A stretch of 64,000 nucleotides of DNA from Halopenitus persicus (GCF_900107205.1 NZ_FNPC01000004.1:248001-312000); one strand, 5' to 3'; counted from the stretch's first letter, positions 1 through 9,132 are shown. A program made the numbers and translations. Notes: generated from the letters alone by a model not told the origin.

Positions 1-205
1 CCACCTCCCCGTCGACCACGGCGACCGGGAACACGGTACGCCGGGCGGCGACGTCCGCGGCCAGCTCCTCGGCGTCGTACCACTCGTCGACGGACCGCGA
101 CAGCACCGATTCCGCGACCGCGTGACCGTAGGAGTCGGCCATCGATGCGCGCGCGACCGACCGGATCGCCTCGACGTCGTTCGGCGTGGCCGCTCGGATG
201 TCCAT
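1..205 (-). CDS. GNAT-family N-acetyltransferase, N-terminal part
   Basis: The frame opens with ATG at 205 on the minus strand and runs off the window start, giving 68 residues. The first residues read MDIRAATPNDVEAIRSVAR, the usual first strand and helix of a GNAT fold, followed by a segment with a conserved-looking DSYGH. GNAT enzymes move an acetyl group from acetyl-CoA to an amine; the acetyl-CoA loop lies outside the window, so the substrate cannot be guessed. The family call rests only on the N-terminal pattern. Confidence 0.7.
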   Translation of the reverse strand, partial: MDIRAATPNDVEAIRSVARASMADSYGHAVAESVLSRSVDEWYDAEELAADVAARRTVFPVAVVDGEV

Positions 206-391
206 ACCGTGGTACTCGACGGCCAGTCACAAAAAGCCTCGCGCGCCGCCCGATCGCCGTCGCTCGGCCGACGGACGCGGACTCCCGCCGGCGCCCGCAG
301 TCTCCGCGCCGGTGAACGCGGTCCTCGCGTCGACGGACGCGGTCCCCGTGCCGACGGACACGCTCATATCCGGTCGGCACGAACCCGGCGT

Positions 392-1633
392 ATGGCGCTC
401 GAACCGGAGGTGCTCGTCGTCGGGGGCGGCGCGACCGGCGTCGGCGTCGCCCGCGATCTGGCGCTGCGCGGCGTGGACGTGACCCTCGTCGACCGCGACG
501 GACTCTGCGGCGGGACCACGGGCCGGTCGCACGGCCTGCTCCACAGCGGCGCGCGCTACGCCGACTCCGACCCCGAGGGCGCGGCGGAGTGTCTGGCCGA
601 GAGCCGAATCCTTCGCCGGATCGCCGGCGGCTGCGTCCGCGAGACCGGCGGCCTCTTTCTCGAGCTCGCCGGCGACGACGACGCCTACTTCGGCGCGAAG
701 CGGGCGGCCTGCGAGTCGGTCGGGATCCCGGTCGAGGTCGTCGACTCGGCGACCGCGCGCGACCGCGTCTCCGGTCTGTCCGCCGATCTCGAGCGGGCGA
801 TGCGCGTGCCCGACGCGGTCGTGTTCCCCTCGCGTCTGGTCGCCGCGACCGCCCTCGACGCGGATCGACACGGCGCGACGATCCACACGCACGCGCCCCT
901 CGAGTCGCTGACCGTCCGTGACGGCGCGGTGACTGAAGCCCGCGTCGGCGGCCGTTTCGACGACGTGATCCGGCCCGACTACGTCGTGAACGCCGCGGGC
1001 GCGTGGGCCGGATCGGTCGCCGAACTGGCGGGCGTGACCGTCGCGATGCAGCCGACGCGCGGGGTGATGGTGTCCGTCGCCTACGAGGGACTCGGCCCCG
1101 TGTTGAACCGCTGTCGGAACCCCGCCGACGGCGACATCGTCGTCCCGCACCGGAAGGAGGTCGTGCTGGGGACGACGAGCGTTCCCGTCCGCGACCCGGA
1201 CGACTACGCGACGCCGCACCGGGAGGTCGAAACCACGATCGCCGAGTGCGCCGCGATGCTCCCGGCGGTCGCCGAGCGTCCGATCGTTCGCCGGTGGTGG
1301 GGCGTTCGTCCGCTGTACGCCCCCGACGAGACCGACCGCGGCGGCCGGGGGATCTCGCGGGGGTTCGTCCGCATCGACCACGCCGCCGACGGCGTTACCA
1401 ACCTCGCAACGATCGTCGGCGGAAAGCTGACCACGCATCGGCTGATGGCCGAATCGGTCGCCGACCTCGTCTGCGACCGACTCGGCGTCGACGCCCCCTG
1501 TCGGACCGCCGACCGCGAGCTGCCCGCCGTCGACGATCCCGACCGCCTCGACCGTGCGGTCGCGGCCTTCGACGGTGCGGGACCGGCCGACGCGGACGTC
1601 GTGGATGTGGATGACGTGGGTGCGGAGCAGTAG
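392..1633 (+). CDS. FAD-dependent oxidoreductase, GlpA-like (DAO family)
   Basis: A 413-residue flavoprotein. The start codon is taken at 392 because the dinucleotide-binding fold begins at once: residues 7-17 read VLVVGGGATGV, a GxGxxG-type FAD loop. Further on are the glycerol-3-phosphate dehydrogenase hallmarks GGTTGRSHGLLHSGARYA and, near the C-terminus, TIVGGKLTTHRLMAE. Family members oxidise glycerol-3-phosphate to DHAP at the membrane. It is much shorter than classical GlpA and lacks the C-terminal iron-sulfur-type domain, and no glpB, glpC or glpK lies beside it, so it is better read as a GlpA paralogue with an untested substrate. Confidence 0.8.
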   Translation: MALEPEVLVVGGGATGVGVARDLALRGVDVTLVDRDGLCGGTTGRSHGLLHSGARYADSDPEGAAECLAESRILRRIAGGCVRETGGLFLELAGDDDAYFGAKRAACESVGIPVEVVDSATARDRVSGLSADLERAMRVPDAVVFPSRLVAATALDADRHGATIHTHAPLESLTVRDGAVTEARVGGRFDDVIRPDYVVNAAGAWAGSVAELAGVTVAMQPTRGVMVSVAYEGLGPVLNRCRNPADGDIVVPHRKEVVLGTTSVPVRDPDDYATPHREVETTIAECAAMLPAVAERPIVRRWWGVRPLYAPDETDRGGRGISRGFVRIDHAADGVTNLATIVGGKLTTHRLMAESVADLVCDRLGVDAPCRTADRELPAVDDPDRLDRAVAAFDGAGPADADVVDVDDVGAEQ

Positions 1634-1662
1634 AGCGTTCCGACGGGACTCCCGCCGCCCGC

Positions 1663-3306
1663 TTAGAACATCCAGACTATCAGGACGAAGTAGAACAGGA
1701 ACAGGGAGATGATCGTCAGCCGGATGAGGATGTTGACGCTGAAGACCAGCCCGTTGTAGTCGTTTTTGAGGAGCTGCAGCGGCCGCGTCGTCCGGCTCGT
1801 CAGGCCGATGGTCGCCGGCGCGACGTCGTCGGTTGCGGCCGCCACCGCGCGCCGCATCGCGTCGACGTTCGAGCGCGTCATGTTCGCCAGATCGTGGATG
1901 GAGGCGTGCGTGTCCGTCGAGAACAGCAGGACGTGGTCGAACTCCTCGCGGTACTCCGCCTCGAGGTCCCGGATGTCGGCCGTGACGCCGTTCGTGTCGA
2001 TGCCCATCAGGAGGGTGCGCTCGCCGTCGACGACCTCGACCATCGCCAGCAGGTCCCGGTCGCCGAGGTGGACGTCGAATCCCGCATCGTAGTCGTGTAG
2101 GGGTGCGTCGTCGAGCGTTCCGAGGAAGTCGTCGAAGTATCGCTTCAGCCGGTCCGCCTCCGCGGTGCCGTACTGGACCTCCTTTTCGGGCCCCTCCTGG
2201 ATGTCGTGTTTGTGGAGGTCCACGAGCAGGACGTCCGATTCCTCGCGGTCCCGCATGAACACCCCCGTGTCGTAGTCGTCGATGTGCTCGGCGTGGAGGA
2301 AGACGATCCGCTTGCCGTCGAACCGGCGACCGAAGAACTCGATCTCCCCGTAGTCCCGGTGTACCAGCGTCGACGCGCGGCCGGTTCGCTCGGGGTCCGC
2401 GACCGCCTCCAGGACCTTCTCCGCGTCCTCGGGATCGGCCAGGTCCTCCTTGTGCGTGCAGGGGACGTGCAGGAAGAACCCGGTGCCCTCCGCGTTCAGC
2501 GCCTCGATGACGGTGCCGCTCAGCTGGCCGCCGCCGAACCCGCCGAGCGGTCCCGGATGGATCCACGGCGCGGCCAGCGTCAGCCGGTCGCCGTTGTCGA
2601 TCGCCAGCGTTTGGACGTCGGGCTCGGCCTCGAAGCCGAGGTCGAGCGACTCCCGGTCGTTCCGTAACAGCCCGGAGGTAAGCGTGAACGCTGACACGTC
2701 GGTGTTGCTCTTGATCAGGTACTCCACCGCCAGGAGGATCAGCACGAGGAAGACGGCGGCGATGCCGACCGAGGCCAGGCTGAACACGTGCCTGTACGTC
2801 TCGATCCCGAGCGCGCCGCCGACGAACAGGTAGAAGACCGCGACGAGCACCGCCGTCTGGGCGGACGAGACCGCCAGGATCCGCTTGTAGTACTCGATGC
2901 CGGTGGAGATCAGCAGCACCAGCACGTTGTTCACGTGGACGGTGATGAACGCCAGCCAGACGATGCTCCAGGCGTTCCCGGTGGTGTCGGCCCCGGAGAG
3001 AACGAGCCCGTAGACGAACAGGACGAACTGGTTGAACAGCGCGAGAAAGTAGCTCCAGGAGCGTGGATACCGCGGTAACACCTGGTGGAACAGCTCCCCC
3101 GCCAGGAGGAAGGGCACGAGGAACACGAGCGACCCCGCCACGAGCACGAGCGGGATGGACAGCCGGATCGGCGTGAAGACCGTGAAGGCGAGATGCATCC
3201 CGAAGCTGTACACCAGGCTCAAAGCGACGAGCGCGGGGATCTGTACCTTCAGCGGCGGCAGGCTGAAGACCATCCGCTGGAAGACGTCGACGTTGTCGGC
3301 TCCCAT
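1663..3306 (-). CDS. DUF2070 family membrane protein
   Basis: A 547-residue protein with about six or seven hydrophobic helices in its first 190 residues, a long soluble acidic region (about 200-510) and a last hydrophobic helix ending FYFVLIVWMF. The layout and the soluble part (for example LTLAAPWIHPGPLGGFGG and VLLVDLHKH) fit the archaeal DUF2070 family, whose function is not known. The soluble stretch contains histidines and aspartates that could bind metal, but that is inference. It stands convergent to the upstream FAD gene and 68 bp downstream of the glycosyltransferase gene, so it may share its transcript. Confidence 0.75.
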   Translation of the reverse strand: MGADNVDVFQRMVFSLPPLKVQIPALVALSLVYSFGMHLAFTVFTPIRLSIPLVLVAGSLVFLVPFLLAGELFHQVLPRYPRSWSYFLALFNQFVLFVYGLVLSGADTTGNAWSIVWLAFITVHVNNVLVLLISTGIEYYKRILAVSSAQTAVLVAVFYLFVGGALGIETYRHVFSLASVGIAAVFLVLILLAVEYLIKSNTDVSAFTLTSGLLRNDRESLDLGFEAEPDVQTLAIDNGDRLTLAAPWIHPGPLGGFGGGQLSGTVIEALNAEGTGFFLHVPCTHKEDLADPEDAEKVLEAVADPERTGRASTLVHRDYGEIEFFGRRFDGKRIVFLHAEHIDDYDTGVFMRDREESDVLLVDLHKHDIQEGPEKEVQYGTAEADRLKRYFDDFLGTLDDAPLHDYDAGFDVHLGDRDLLAMVEVVDGERTLLMGIDTNGVTADIRDLEAEYREEFDHVLLFSTDTHASIHDLANMTRSNVDAMRRAVAAATDDVAPATIGLTSRTTRPLQLLKNDYNGLVFSVNILIRLTIISLFLFYFVLIVWMF

Positions 3307-3374
3307 CAGTCGGTCACCTCGTAGCTCATCGGCCGGTCACCCCGGAATTCATCGATCCATCACTCCATCGTCCA

Positions 3375-4409
3375 TCAGTCAGTCACCCCGTAGATCCGCT
3401 CGAGCTCGTCGACGGTCCGCGTGATCGAGAACCGTCGGACCGCGTCCCGCGTGTCCTCCTCGTGGTGCAGACAGTCCTCGACGGCCCGCTGCATATCCTC
3501 GAGATCCCCGTACGCGAACCGGGCGCCGTTTGCGTCCCCGATGGTCTCCTCGAACGGCGGAACGTCGGCCGCGGCGACCGGCGTGCCGCAGGCGTTCGCC
3601 TCGAGGGTCGACAGTCCGAGGGTGTCACACGTCGAGGCCGTGAGGAACACGTCGATCGAGGAGTAGAACGTCGGCAGCTTCTCCCGCGGCAGGAAGTCCC
3701 GAAACGTCACGTTCTCCGGCGCCGCCCGCTCCAGCGATTCCCGCTCGGGCCCCTCGCCCACGAGTTCGAACCGATAGTCCGGGGTCTCCGCCGCCAGCCG
3801 GAGCAGCTCGTCGACGTTCTTCTTGGCGGCCATCCGGCCGCTGTAGCCGATGACGGGCTCGTCGGTCGGGAACAGCCGGTCCGACTGCGGCCGGAAGGTG
3901 TCCATCTCGATGCCGACGGGCAGCTTCCGGGGCTCCACGTCCCGCCGGATCCGCGAGGTCGAGGCCGTCACGCAGTCGAACGACCGGAGGAACCGGTTCT
4001 CGTAGGCCACGTACAGCCTGGCCGCGACGGCGGCGATGGACGGGAGCTTGAGCCCCTGTTCGAGGTAGTCCTCGACCGGCGTGTGATGCGTGTAGACCGA
4101 TTTCACGCCCGTCCGCTTCGCGTACCGTCTCCCCATAATCCCGGTCGCGGCGGGCCCGTGACAGTGCACGACGTCCAGCTCCGGCAGCGTCGACAGCCGC
4201 CGGTAGATCGGAAACCGATACTGTCCGTAGAAGGGATTCGGGAGCGATCTGACGGGGATCTCGTGGTCGTCCGGGTCGTGGCTGCTGGCCGGGTAGACCA
4301 CGTACACCTCGTGGCCGCGCTCCTCGAGGCGCTCGCGCCAGGCCCGGATCGTGTACGTCACGCCGTCGATGCCGGGAAAGTAGCTGTCCGTGAAGAACCC
4401 GATCCTCAT
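3375..4409 (-). CDS. Glycosyltransferase family 4
   Basis: A 344-residue GT4 (GT-B fold) enzyme. The start at 4409 gives MRIGFFTDSYFPGIDGVTY, the canonical N-terminus; a longer frame adds 13 unlikely residues. The acceptor-side motif VHCHGPAATGIMG, the donor-domain GYSGRMAAKKNVDELL and the C-terminal CDTLGLSTLEANACGTPV (here D-x7-E rather than E-x7-E) are all present. Closest in style to diacylglycerol or polyprenol glucosyl- and mannosyltransferases, so a glycolipid product is plausible. The minus-strand neighbour at 4605-5558 is a second glycosyltransferase and divergent genes encode a sulfatase-fold enzyme and a flippase-like protein, which points to one membrane-glycan module. Confidence 0.85.
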   Translation of the reverse strand: MRIGFFTDSYFPGIDGVTYTIRAWRERLEERGHEVYVVYPASSHDPDDHEIPVRSLPNPFYGQYRFPIYRRLSTLPELDVVHCHGPAATGIMGRRYAKRTGVKSVYTHHTPVEDYLEQGLKLPSIAAVAARLYVAYENRFLRSFDCVTASTSRIRRDVEPRKLPVGIEMDTFRPQSDRLFPTDEPVIGYSGRMAAKKNVDELLRLAAETPDYRFELVGEGPERESLERAAPENVTFRDFLPREKLPTFYSSIDVFLTASTCDTLGLSTLEANACGTPVAAADVPPFEETIGDANGARFAYGDLEDMQRAVEDCLHHEEDTRDAVRRFSITRTVDELERIYGVTD

Positions 4410-4458
4410 GTGTGCCTCCGCCGATCCCCGTTCGCGGTCCGGATCCATCCCGTGGTTC

Positions 4459-4560
4459 GACTCTGCCGTCTCGCGGTCCGACTCCGTCTCGCGGTCCGAC
4501 TCTGCCGTCTCGCGGTCCGACTCTGCCGTCTCGCGGTCCGACTCTGCCCTCTCGCGGTCC
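4459..4560. repeat. 21-bp tandem repeat, five units
   Basis: Five tandem copies of a 21-bp unit (GACTCTGCCGTCTCGCGGTC plus C) fill most of the 195-bp gap between the two glycosyltransferase genes. The second copy lacks three bases. Units 1, 3 and 4 are identical and unit 5 has one change, so the expansion looks recent. No spacer lies between copies, so this is a minisatellite and not a CRISPR. Confidence 0.9.
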
Positions 4561-4604
4561 GACTCCGTTGCCGATTGGTTCGGCTCCGCCGCTCGGCGGG
4601 ACGG

Positions 4605-5558
4605 CTACTCACGAAGGACCGCATCCACGAACTCGGGGGCACCGTTCTCGTAATCGGGACTTTCCTCGGACTCACAGAAGCGTTTCGCTTTCAGGACGGC
4701 GTCGGGAACCGAGGCGGCCCTGGCGACCCCCTCGATGCCCTCGCGTTCCGCCCGCTCCGCGATCGCCTTCTGGAACGGCAGGAACGGGTAGATCACGCAG
4801 GGCGTGCCCGCCACCACCGTGTCCGCGATCGATGAGAACCCGGTGCATATCACGACGTCGGCGGCCGCGGTGTACGGGGTCATCGTGGGCTTCGTCTCCC
4901 AGTCGTCGTCGCCCACCGTCCTGACCGTGTAGCCGTCGGCCTCCAGCCGCGTCCGTATCTCCGCGAAGCCCTCGCCGTGCGTGCCCGGATTTATGAGCAC
5001 GTCGTATTCGTCGACCTCCCCGTCGGAGTCGCCCTCCTGTGCGAGCGGTCCGACCCGCGTGATCCCCGCCGGGTCCGGCTTGTCCGGCCACAGCGACGTC
5101 ACGAGTATCCCCTCGCCGAACAGCAGCGAGATCGCGTTGTATATCCGCAGCGGGGTTCCCCACGCCGGGCCGAACAGGTCCGGCGTCAGGTGGTCGATCC
5201 GGTAGAAGTCGATCCCCTGGGCGGCCGCCGACAGACCCGCGAAGACGTCGTCGGTTATCAGGACGTCGGGGTCCTCCGCCGCCAACCAGTCGTGGATCTC
5301 CCGCGTCCGTCGGACCGAGGACGGAACGAGATCGAGGAGCGTGTGTTTCAGGAACGACAGCGGCGTGTTCCCCGCCACGGACACCGTCGTGAGGTCCGGC
5401 TGGTCGAAGCCGTTCATGTCCACGAACCGCGCGCCCTGCCCTCCGCCGGCGATCGACACGTCCACGCCGCGTGACTCGAGTTCCTTGGCGACCGGGATGC
5501 TCCTGGCCGCATGTCCGGCCCCGTCGCACCAGTAGACGATCGCCACGCTCTCGACCAT
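4605..5558 (-). CDS. MurG/MJ1255-like glycosyltransferase
   Basis: A 317-residue GT-B type enzyme, start ATG at 5558 (MVESVAIVYWCDGAGHAAR). The Gly-His rich N-terminal loop, the DVLITDDVFAG strand and a C-terminal nucleotide-sugar site around VVICTGFSSIADTVVAGTP and YPFLPFQKAIAERAE fit the archaeal MJ1255 branch of the UDP-glycosyltransferase/MurG superfamily. It should pass a sugar from a nucleotide sugar to a lipid or small acceptor at the inner face of the membrane. It shares orientation with the GT4 gene downstream and is divergent from the sulfatase-fold gene, 117 bp away. Confidence 0.8.
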   Translation of the reverse strand: MVESVAIVYWCDGAGHAARSIPVAKELESRGVDVSIAGGGQGARFVDMNGFDQPDLTTVSVAGNTPLSFLKHTLLDLVPSSVRRTREIHDWLAAEDPDVLITDDVFAGLSAAAQGIDFYRIDHLTPDLFGPAWGTPLRIYNAISLLFGEGILVTSLWPDKPDPAGITRVGPLAQEGDSDGEVDEYDVLINPGTHGEGFAEIRTRLEADGYTVRTVGDDDWETKPTMTPYTAAADVVICTGFSSIADTVVAGTPCVIYPFLPFQKAIAERAEREGIEGVARAASVPDAVLKAKRFCESEESPDYENGAPEFVDAVLRE

Positions 5559-5675
5559 ACCTCCCGTTATCGCGTCCCCTATAAATCGGTCGTGGGTCCG
5601 TCCCGACGATGGTGGTGCCTGCCGTCCCCGCTCCGAACCGATGTCCCTAACTGCCGGGCGCCCCCGGTCACGGGT

Positions 5676-7082
5676 ATGCAGGACGCCGTCTCGGACGAGC
5701 GGAACGTCGTCTTTCTGGTTCTGGATTCGCTCCGGACGGACCGGGTGTCGGCGTACAACCCCGCCGTCGAGTTCACGGACCACATCCAGGAGCTGGCCGA
5801 CTCGGCGACGGTCTTCGAGAACGCGGTCACGCAGGCCCCCTGGACCCTCCCGTCGCACGCCTCGATGTTCACCGGGGAGTACCCCTGGGAGCACGGCACC
5901 ACCCACGCGAGGAGCTATTTCGACGATGGCCGGAAGACCTTCGTCTCCGCGTTCCGTGAGGCGGGATACGACACCGCCGCGATCACCCCGAACGTCTGGA
6001 TAACCCCGCACAAGGGGATGACCGGGGACTTCGATCACGTCGAGAACTTCCTCGGCACTGCCGACAACCGGCTGAGCGTCCGTCTCTCGCGGGCGTTCGC
6101 GAAGTTCTACCATTCCCTCGGCGAGACGCCACGTCGAGTGCTCGGGAGACAGATCGACCGCGTCTTCAGGGCCTTCGACGTCGACGACTCCACCCGGTCC
6201 GAGGAAACCGTGGAGGCGGTGACCGACTACCTCGGCGACCGCGGGGACGACGACGGGAACTTCTTCCTCTACGCCAACCTGATGGAGCCCCACGAGCCGT
6301 ACCGGCCCCCGAAGCGCTACGCCGAGCGCCACGGCGTCGCCGAGGACGCGGCGATCCCGCACCGACAGAAGGACGTCTTCACGATGGACGACATCGACTT
6401 CGACCAGCTCGAACGCGTCTATGACGCCTCCGTCGACTACACGGACGATCTCGTGGGGCGGGTCGTCGCCGCGCTCGAGGACAACGGCCTCCGCGAGGAC
6501 ACCGTCGTGGTGCTGCTCTCCGATCACGGCCAGGCGCTCGGCGAGCACGGCGGCGACTTCGGCCACCAGTTCACGGTGTCCGAGTCGGTCGTGAACGTCG
6601 TCCTGATGGTCGATCATCCGGATCTCGAGGCCGACACCGTCGTGGAGCCGATCGAGCTCAGGTCGCTCAGCGACCTCGTCCCGTACTACGCCGGCATCCG
6701 CCCCGCACCGGACCCCGACGACGTCTTCCCCGAAACGGTGTTGGGCGGGTGTGAGTTCCCCGAGAACTTCACGGGCTACATCCCGGCCGACCGGTGGGAC
6801 GACTACTACCGGAAGCACAGATACGCGAAGCGTGACGGGGTGAAGGTGGTCAAATCCGTCACCGAGGACGGCGCGGCAACCTACGAGGCCTACGACCTCG
6901 AGGCGGACAAGTCGATCCCGGTCCCGCCGGACCTCAAGGCCGCCGTCGACGCGACGGGTGACGTCGCTTCCGGCGATATCGAGTCCGACGACTCCGAGTC
7001 CGGCGACGGTACCGATGACGCCGGGGACCGTCCCGTCGACGATGCCGTCGCGGACCGGCTTGAGCAGCTGGGCTACCGATGA
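5676..7082 (+). CDS. Sulfatase-fold (alkaline phosphatase superfamily) enzyme with Thr nucleophile position
   Basis: A 468-residue protein of the sulfatase/phosphatase fold; ATG at 5676 gives MQDAVSDERNVVFLVLDSLR, with a metal-binding Asp at residue 17. The usual sulfatase signature C/S-x-P-x-R is replaced by T-L-P-S-H (Thr57), and the second metal motif LLSDHG is intact. Formylglycine cannot be made from Thr, so true sulfatase activity is unlikely; enzymes with Thr at this position include LtaS-like and EptA-like phospho(glycero/ethanolamine)transferases. No membrane segment is seen. Its stop overlaps the next start by four bases (ATGA), a sign of translational coupling to the flippase-like protein. 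Confidence 0.8.
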   Translation: MQDAVSDERNVVFLVLDSLRTDRVSAYNPAVEFTDHIQELADSATVFENAVTQAPWTLPSHASMFTGEYPWEHGTTHARSYFDDGRKTFVSAFREAGYDTAAITPNVWITPHKGMTGDFDHVENFLGTADNRLSVRLSRAFAKFYHSLGETPRRVLGRQIDRVFRAFDVDDSTRSEETVEAVTDYLGDRGDDDGNFFLYANLMEPHEPYRPPKRYAERHGVAEDAAIPHRQKDVFTMDDIDFDQLERVYDASVDYTDDLVGRVVAALEDNGLREDTVVVLLSDHGQALGEHGGDFGHQFTVSESVVNVVLMVDHPDLEADTVVEPIELRSLSDLVPYYAGIRPAPDPDDVFPETVLGGCEFPENFTGYIPADRWDDYYRKHRYAKRDGVKVVKSVTEDGAATYEAYDLEADKSIPVPPDLKAAVDATGDVASGDIESDDSESGDGTDDAGDRPVDDAVADRLEQLGYR

Positions 7083-8113
7083 ACGTCCCGATCGCGGCCG
7101 GGAGACGGGAGTGGATCTGGTTCGTGGCGACCGGCGTGTTGTTCGCCGCGCTCCTGTATCTTGCCGACCTCGGGGAGTTCCTGGCCGCGCTCGTGCGGAC
7201 GGATCCGTCCCACTTTGCGGTCGCGTTCGTCGTCGGATTCTCGTCGCTGCTGTTGTGGGCCTGGGTCTGGCACCGCTTCTTCCGCCATATGGGAATGGAT
7301 CCGACCCCGTCGGGAACCGTGACCCTGTTTCTCACCGGCCACTTCCTGAACTCGATCACCCCGCTCGGCCAGTTCGGCGGGGAGCCGATCATGGCCTACG
7401 TCGTCTCCGACTCCCTCGAGACCGACTACGAGAAGGCGCTGGCCGCCGTGGTCTCCGCGGACATCCTCAACGCGGCTCCCTTCTTCACGTTCACGTTCGG
7501 CGGCCTGTCGTATCTGGTCGTCGTCGGATCGCTGAACGGGTTCCTCCGCAACGTCGGCGCGGTCTCGATGCTGCTCCTGCTCGTCGGGATCGTCCTCGCG
7601 TACCTGCTGTGGTCCGAGGACGCAACGCTCGTCGATGCGGCCGTCGGTGCGCTCCACGCGATCGAGGCCCGCATCGACCGGGCGGAAGGCCTCGTTCGGT
7701 CGCTGCGCGACCGCGTCGTTCGCATCGAGGGACACTTTCAAACCGCGGGCCGTGACCCCTCGTTTCTGGCCGCGACCGCGGTCGTCTCACACCTGGCGAT
7801 ACTGGCACAGATCGTCTCGCTGTATTTCGTCTTCCTGTCGCTGGGGATCGAGCCCGACCTCGTCTCGCTGTACTTCATCGTCAACCTCTCGGTCATCGCG
7901 ACGATCTCGCCGACGCCCGGCGGATCGGGTACCTACGAGGTCGTCTTCTCCGGGCTCGTGACCCTGTTTTATCCCGTCGGGCTGGCGACCGCCGTGACGG
8001 CGGCCGTGCTCTTTCGCCTCACGACCTACTGGCCGGGGCTCCTCGCGGGCTACCTGTCGCTGTTCGTCGTGAAGGGCCGATCCGTCGACGACGGTGCCGA
8101 CCTTGGGGACTGA
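7079..8113 (+). CDS. Lysylphosphatidylglycerol synthase-type transmembrane (flippase-like) protein
   Basis: A 344-residue polytopic protein with about eight hydrophobic segments, of the UPF0104/AglD-type LPG-synthase TM family. Marks of the family are TGHFLNSITPLGQFGGEPIM near residue 90 and SPTPGGSGTYEVVF near 275. Members occur as polyprenol or lipid flippases or as the membrane half of glycosyl- and aminoacyl-lipid enzymes; here no cytosolic catalytic domain is fused. The start overlaps the sulfatase-fold gene by four bases, so the two are co-translated. Together with the two divergent glycosyltransferases it suggests export or modification of a lipid-linked glycan. Confidence 0.8.
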   Translation: MNVPIAAGRREWIWFVATGVLFAALLYLADLGEFLAALVRTDPSHFAVAFVVGFSSLLLWAWVWHRFFRHMGMDPTPSGTVTLFLTGHFLNSITPLGQFGGEPIMAYVVSDSLETDYEKALAAVVSADILNAAPFFTFTFGGLSYLVVVGSLNGFLRNVGAVSMLLLLVGIVLAYLLWSEDATLVDAAVGALHAIEARIDRAEGLVRSLRDRVVRIEGHFQTAGRDPSFLAATAVVSHLAILAQIVSLYFVFLSLGIEPDLVSLYFIVNLSVIATISPTPGGSGTYEVVFSGLVTLFYPVGLATAVTAAVLFRLTTYWPGLLAGYLSLFVVKGRSVDDGADLGD

Positions 8114-8162
8114 GCCCTCGACGCCGACGGGACGGCGCGACGACGTCGCTCCCGTCGCCCGA

Positions 8163-8567
8163 CTACTCGGCGGTTCTCGTTTTCCCGGCGACCGTCACCG
8201 GACGCTCCGCGCTCAGGATCACCGACTGCGTGACGCTGCCGAACAGCGCCTTGCCGGCGGGTGACCGCTTGCGACCGCCGAGGTAGATCGCGTCGACCTG
8301 CTCCTCGTCGGCCGCCTCGAGGATCGCGTCCGCCGGGTCGCCGCTGGCCTCCAGCACCTGGTTGTCGATCCCCGCCTCCTCGAGCAGGTTCTGAACGGTC
8401 CGGACGCTGCCGACCTGCGTCGCCGAGGCGCCCGCGGGGTTGTCCACGAAGCAGTGGAAGATCGACACGAACACCTCCGTGCTCGCGCTCGGGAGGTCGG
8501 CGACCGCCTCGGCGATCCGGGTGCTTCGACTCTCGTCCTCGTCCACGGCCAACAGTACGTGGTACAT
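8163..8567 (-). CDS. Universal stress protein (UspA family)
   Basis: A 134-residue UspA-fold protein. The N-terminus MYHVLLAVDEDESRSTRIAE and the C-terminal nucleotide loop GGRKRSPAGKALFGSVTQSV (G-2x-G-9x-G-S pattern) indicate an ATP-binding Usp. It is the last gene of a minus-strand series that starts with coxB, 112 bp downstream of the subunit IV gene, and may be read from the oxidase promoter. Its role is likely stress signalling; no partner can be named. Confidence 0.85.
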   Translation of the reverse strand: MYHVLLAVDEDESRSTRIAEAVADLPSASTEVFVSIFHCFVDNPAGASATQVGSVRTVQNLLEEAGIDNQVLEASGDPADAILEAADEEQVDAIYLGGRKRSPAGKALFGSVTQSVILSAERPVTVAGKTRTAE

Positions 8568-8679
8568 ACCCGCCGCTACGTCCGGAGGGGTTTTGGAGTT
8601 TCCCCTGCCGCCGCCGGGGATGGGGACCGGACTCGAGCGACGGTGCGGCTTCGAAAACAGCGGGACGACCGCGGATCGG

Positions 8680-8952
8680 TTACGTGATGGAGTAGGTGGC
8701 AGCCGCCATCAGCAGGAGCGCGAACGCGAGCGCGACGGCCATCAGGTAAGTCAGCGACCGGTTCTCCCACTTGAGGTGTTGATAGTAGCCGACGATGAGC
8801 GCGCCCTTCAGCGCGGCGGCCCCCATCGTGCCGGCGAACGCCTGCTCGTAGGTGAAGAACTGGTCGAACTCGAAGAAGACGAACTTCGAGGTCGCCAGCC
8901 CCACGAGCGCGACGTACACCAGCGCGTAGAGCTTGATCGAATCCGACGCCAT
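8680..8952 (-). CDS. Cytochrome c oxidase subunit IV-type small membrane protein
   Basis: A 90-residue protein with three hydrophobic helices (about 10-28, 40-57, 66-88), ATG at 8952. The layout KLYALVYVALVGLATSKF, then a central GALIVGYYQHLKWENR loop, then a last helix matches the prokaryotic subunit IV (COX4_pro/CyoD-like) family, which helps assemble and stabilise CuB in subunit I. It follows the CoxA-CoxC fusion and a 47-residue membrane protein in the same orientation, so it is most likely the fourth oxidase subunit. Confidence 0.8.
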   Translation of the reverse strand: MASDSIKLYALVYVALVGLATSKFVFFEFDQFFTYEQAFAGTMGAAALKGALIVGYYQHLKWENRSLTYLMAVALAFALLLMAAATYSIT

Positions 8953-8988
8953 TGTTCACGCGAAATATGGGTGTGCGTCCTTATAGGT

Positions 8989-9132
8989 TTACCCATCCTC
9001 GTCGTCGGGACCCCGCCATCGCTTCCACAGGTAGTACCCGACGAACGGGCCGACGACCCAAAAGGAGACGCCGACGAGCGTCCAAAAGATCCCGCTCAGC
9101 AGTCGGGGATCGGTGAGCACGTCCGGGACCAT
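8989..9132 (-). CDS. Small single-helix membrane protein of the oxidase cluster
   Basis: A 47-residue frame starting with ATG at 9132: a short N-terminus, one membrane helix (about residues 14-35, GIFWTLVGVSFWVVGPFV), and a basic then acidic tail (WKRWRGPDDEDG). It sits between coxAC and the subunit IV gene on the same strand with 36 bp to the next start. Small single-pass subunits are common in haem-copper oxidases, so an accessory subunit is a fair guess. I do not recognise a named family. Confidence 0.65.
   Translation of the reverse strand: MVPDVLTDPRLLSGIFWTLVGVSFWVVGPFVGYYLWKRWRGPDDEDG

Noticed and set aside
227-2566. Very long open frame on the minus strand opposite the GlpA-like gene
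   Set aside because: Its translation is Arg/Gly/Pro-rich and has no domain, as expected for the antisense of a GC-rich gene; the plus-strand frame encodes a clear flavoprotein.
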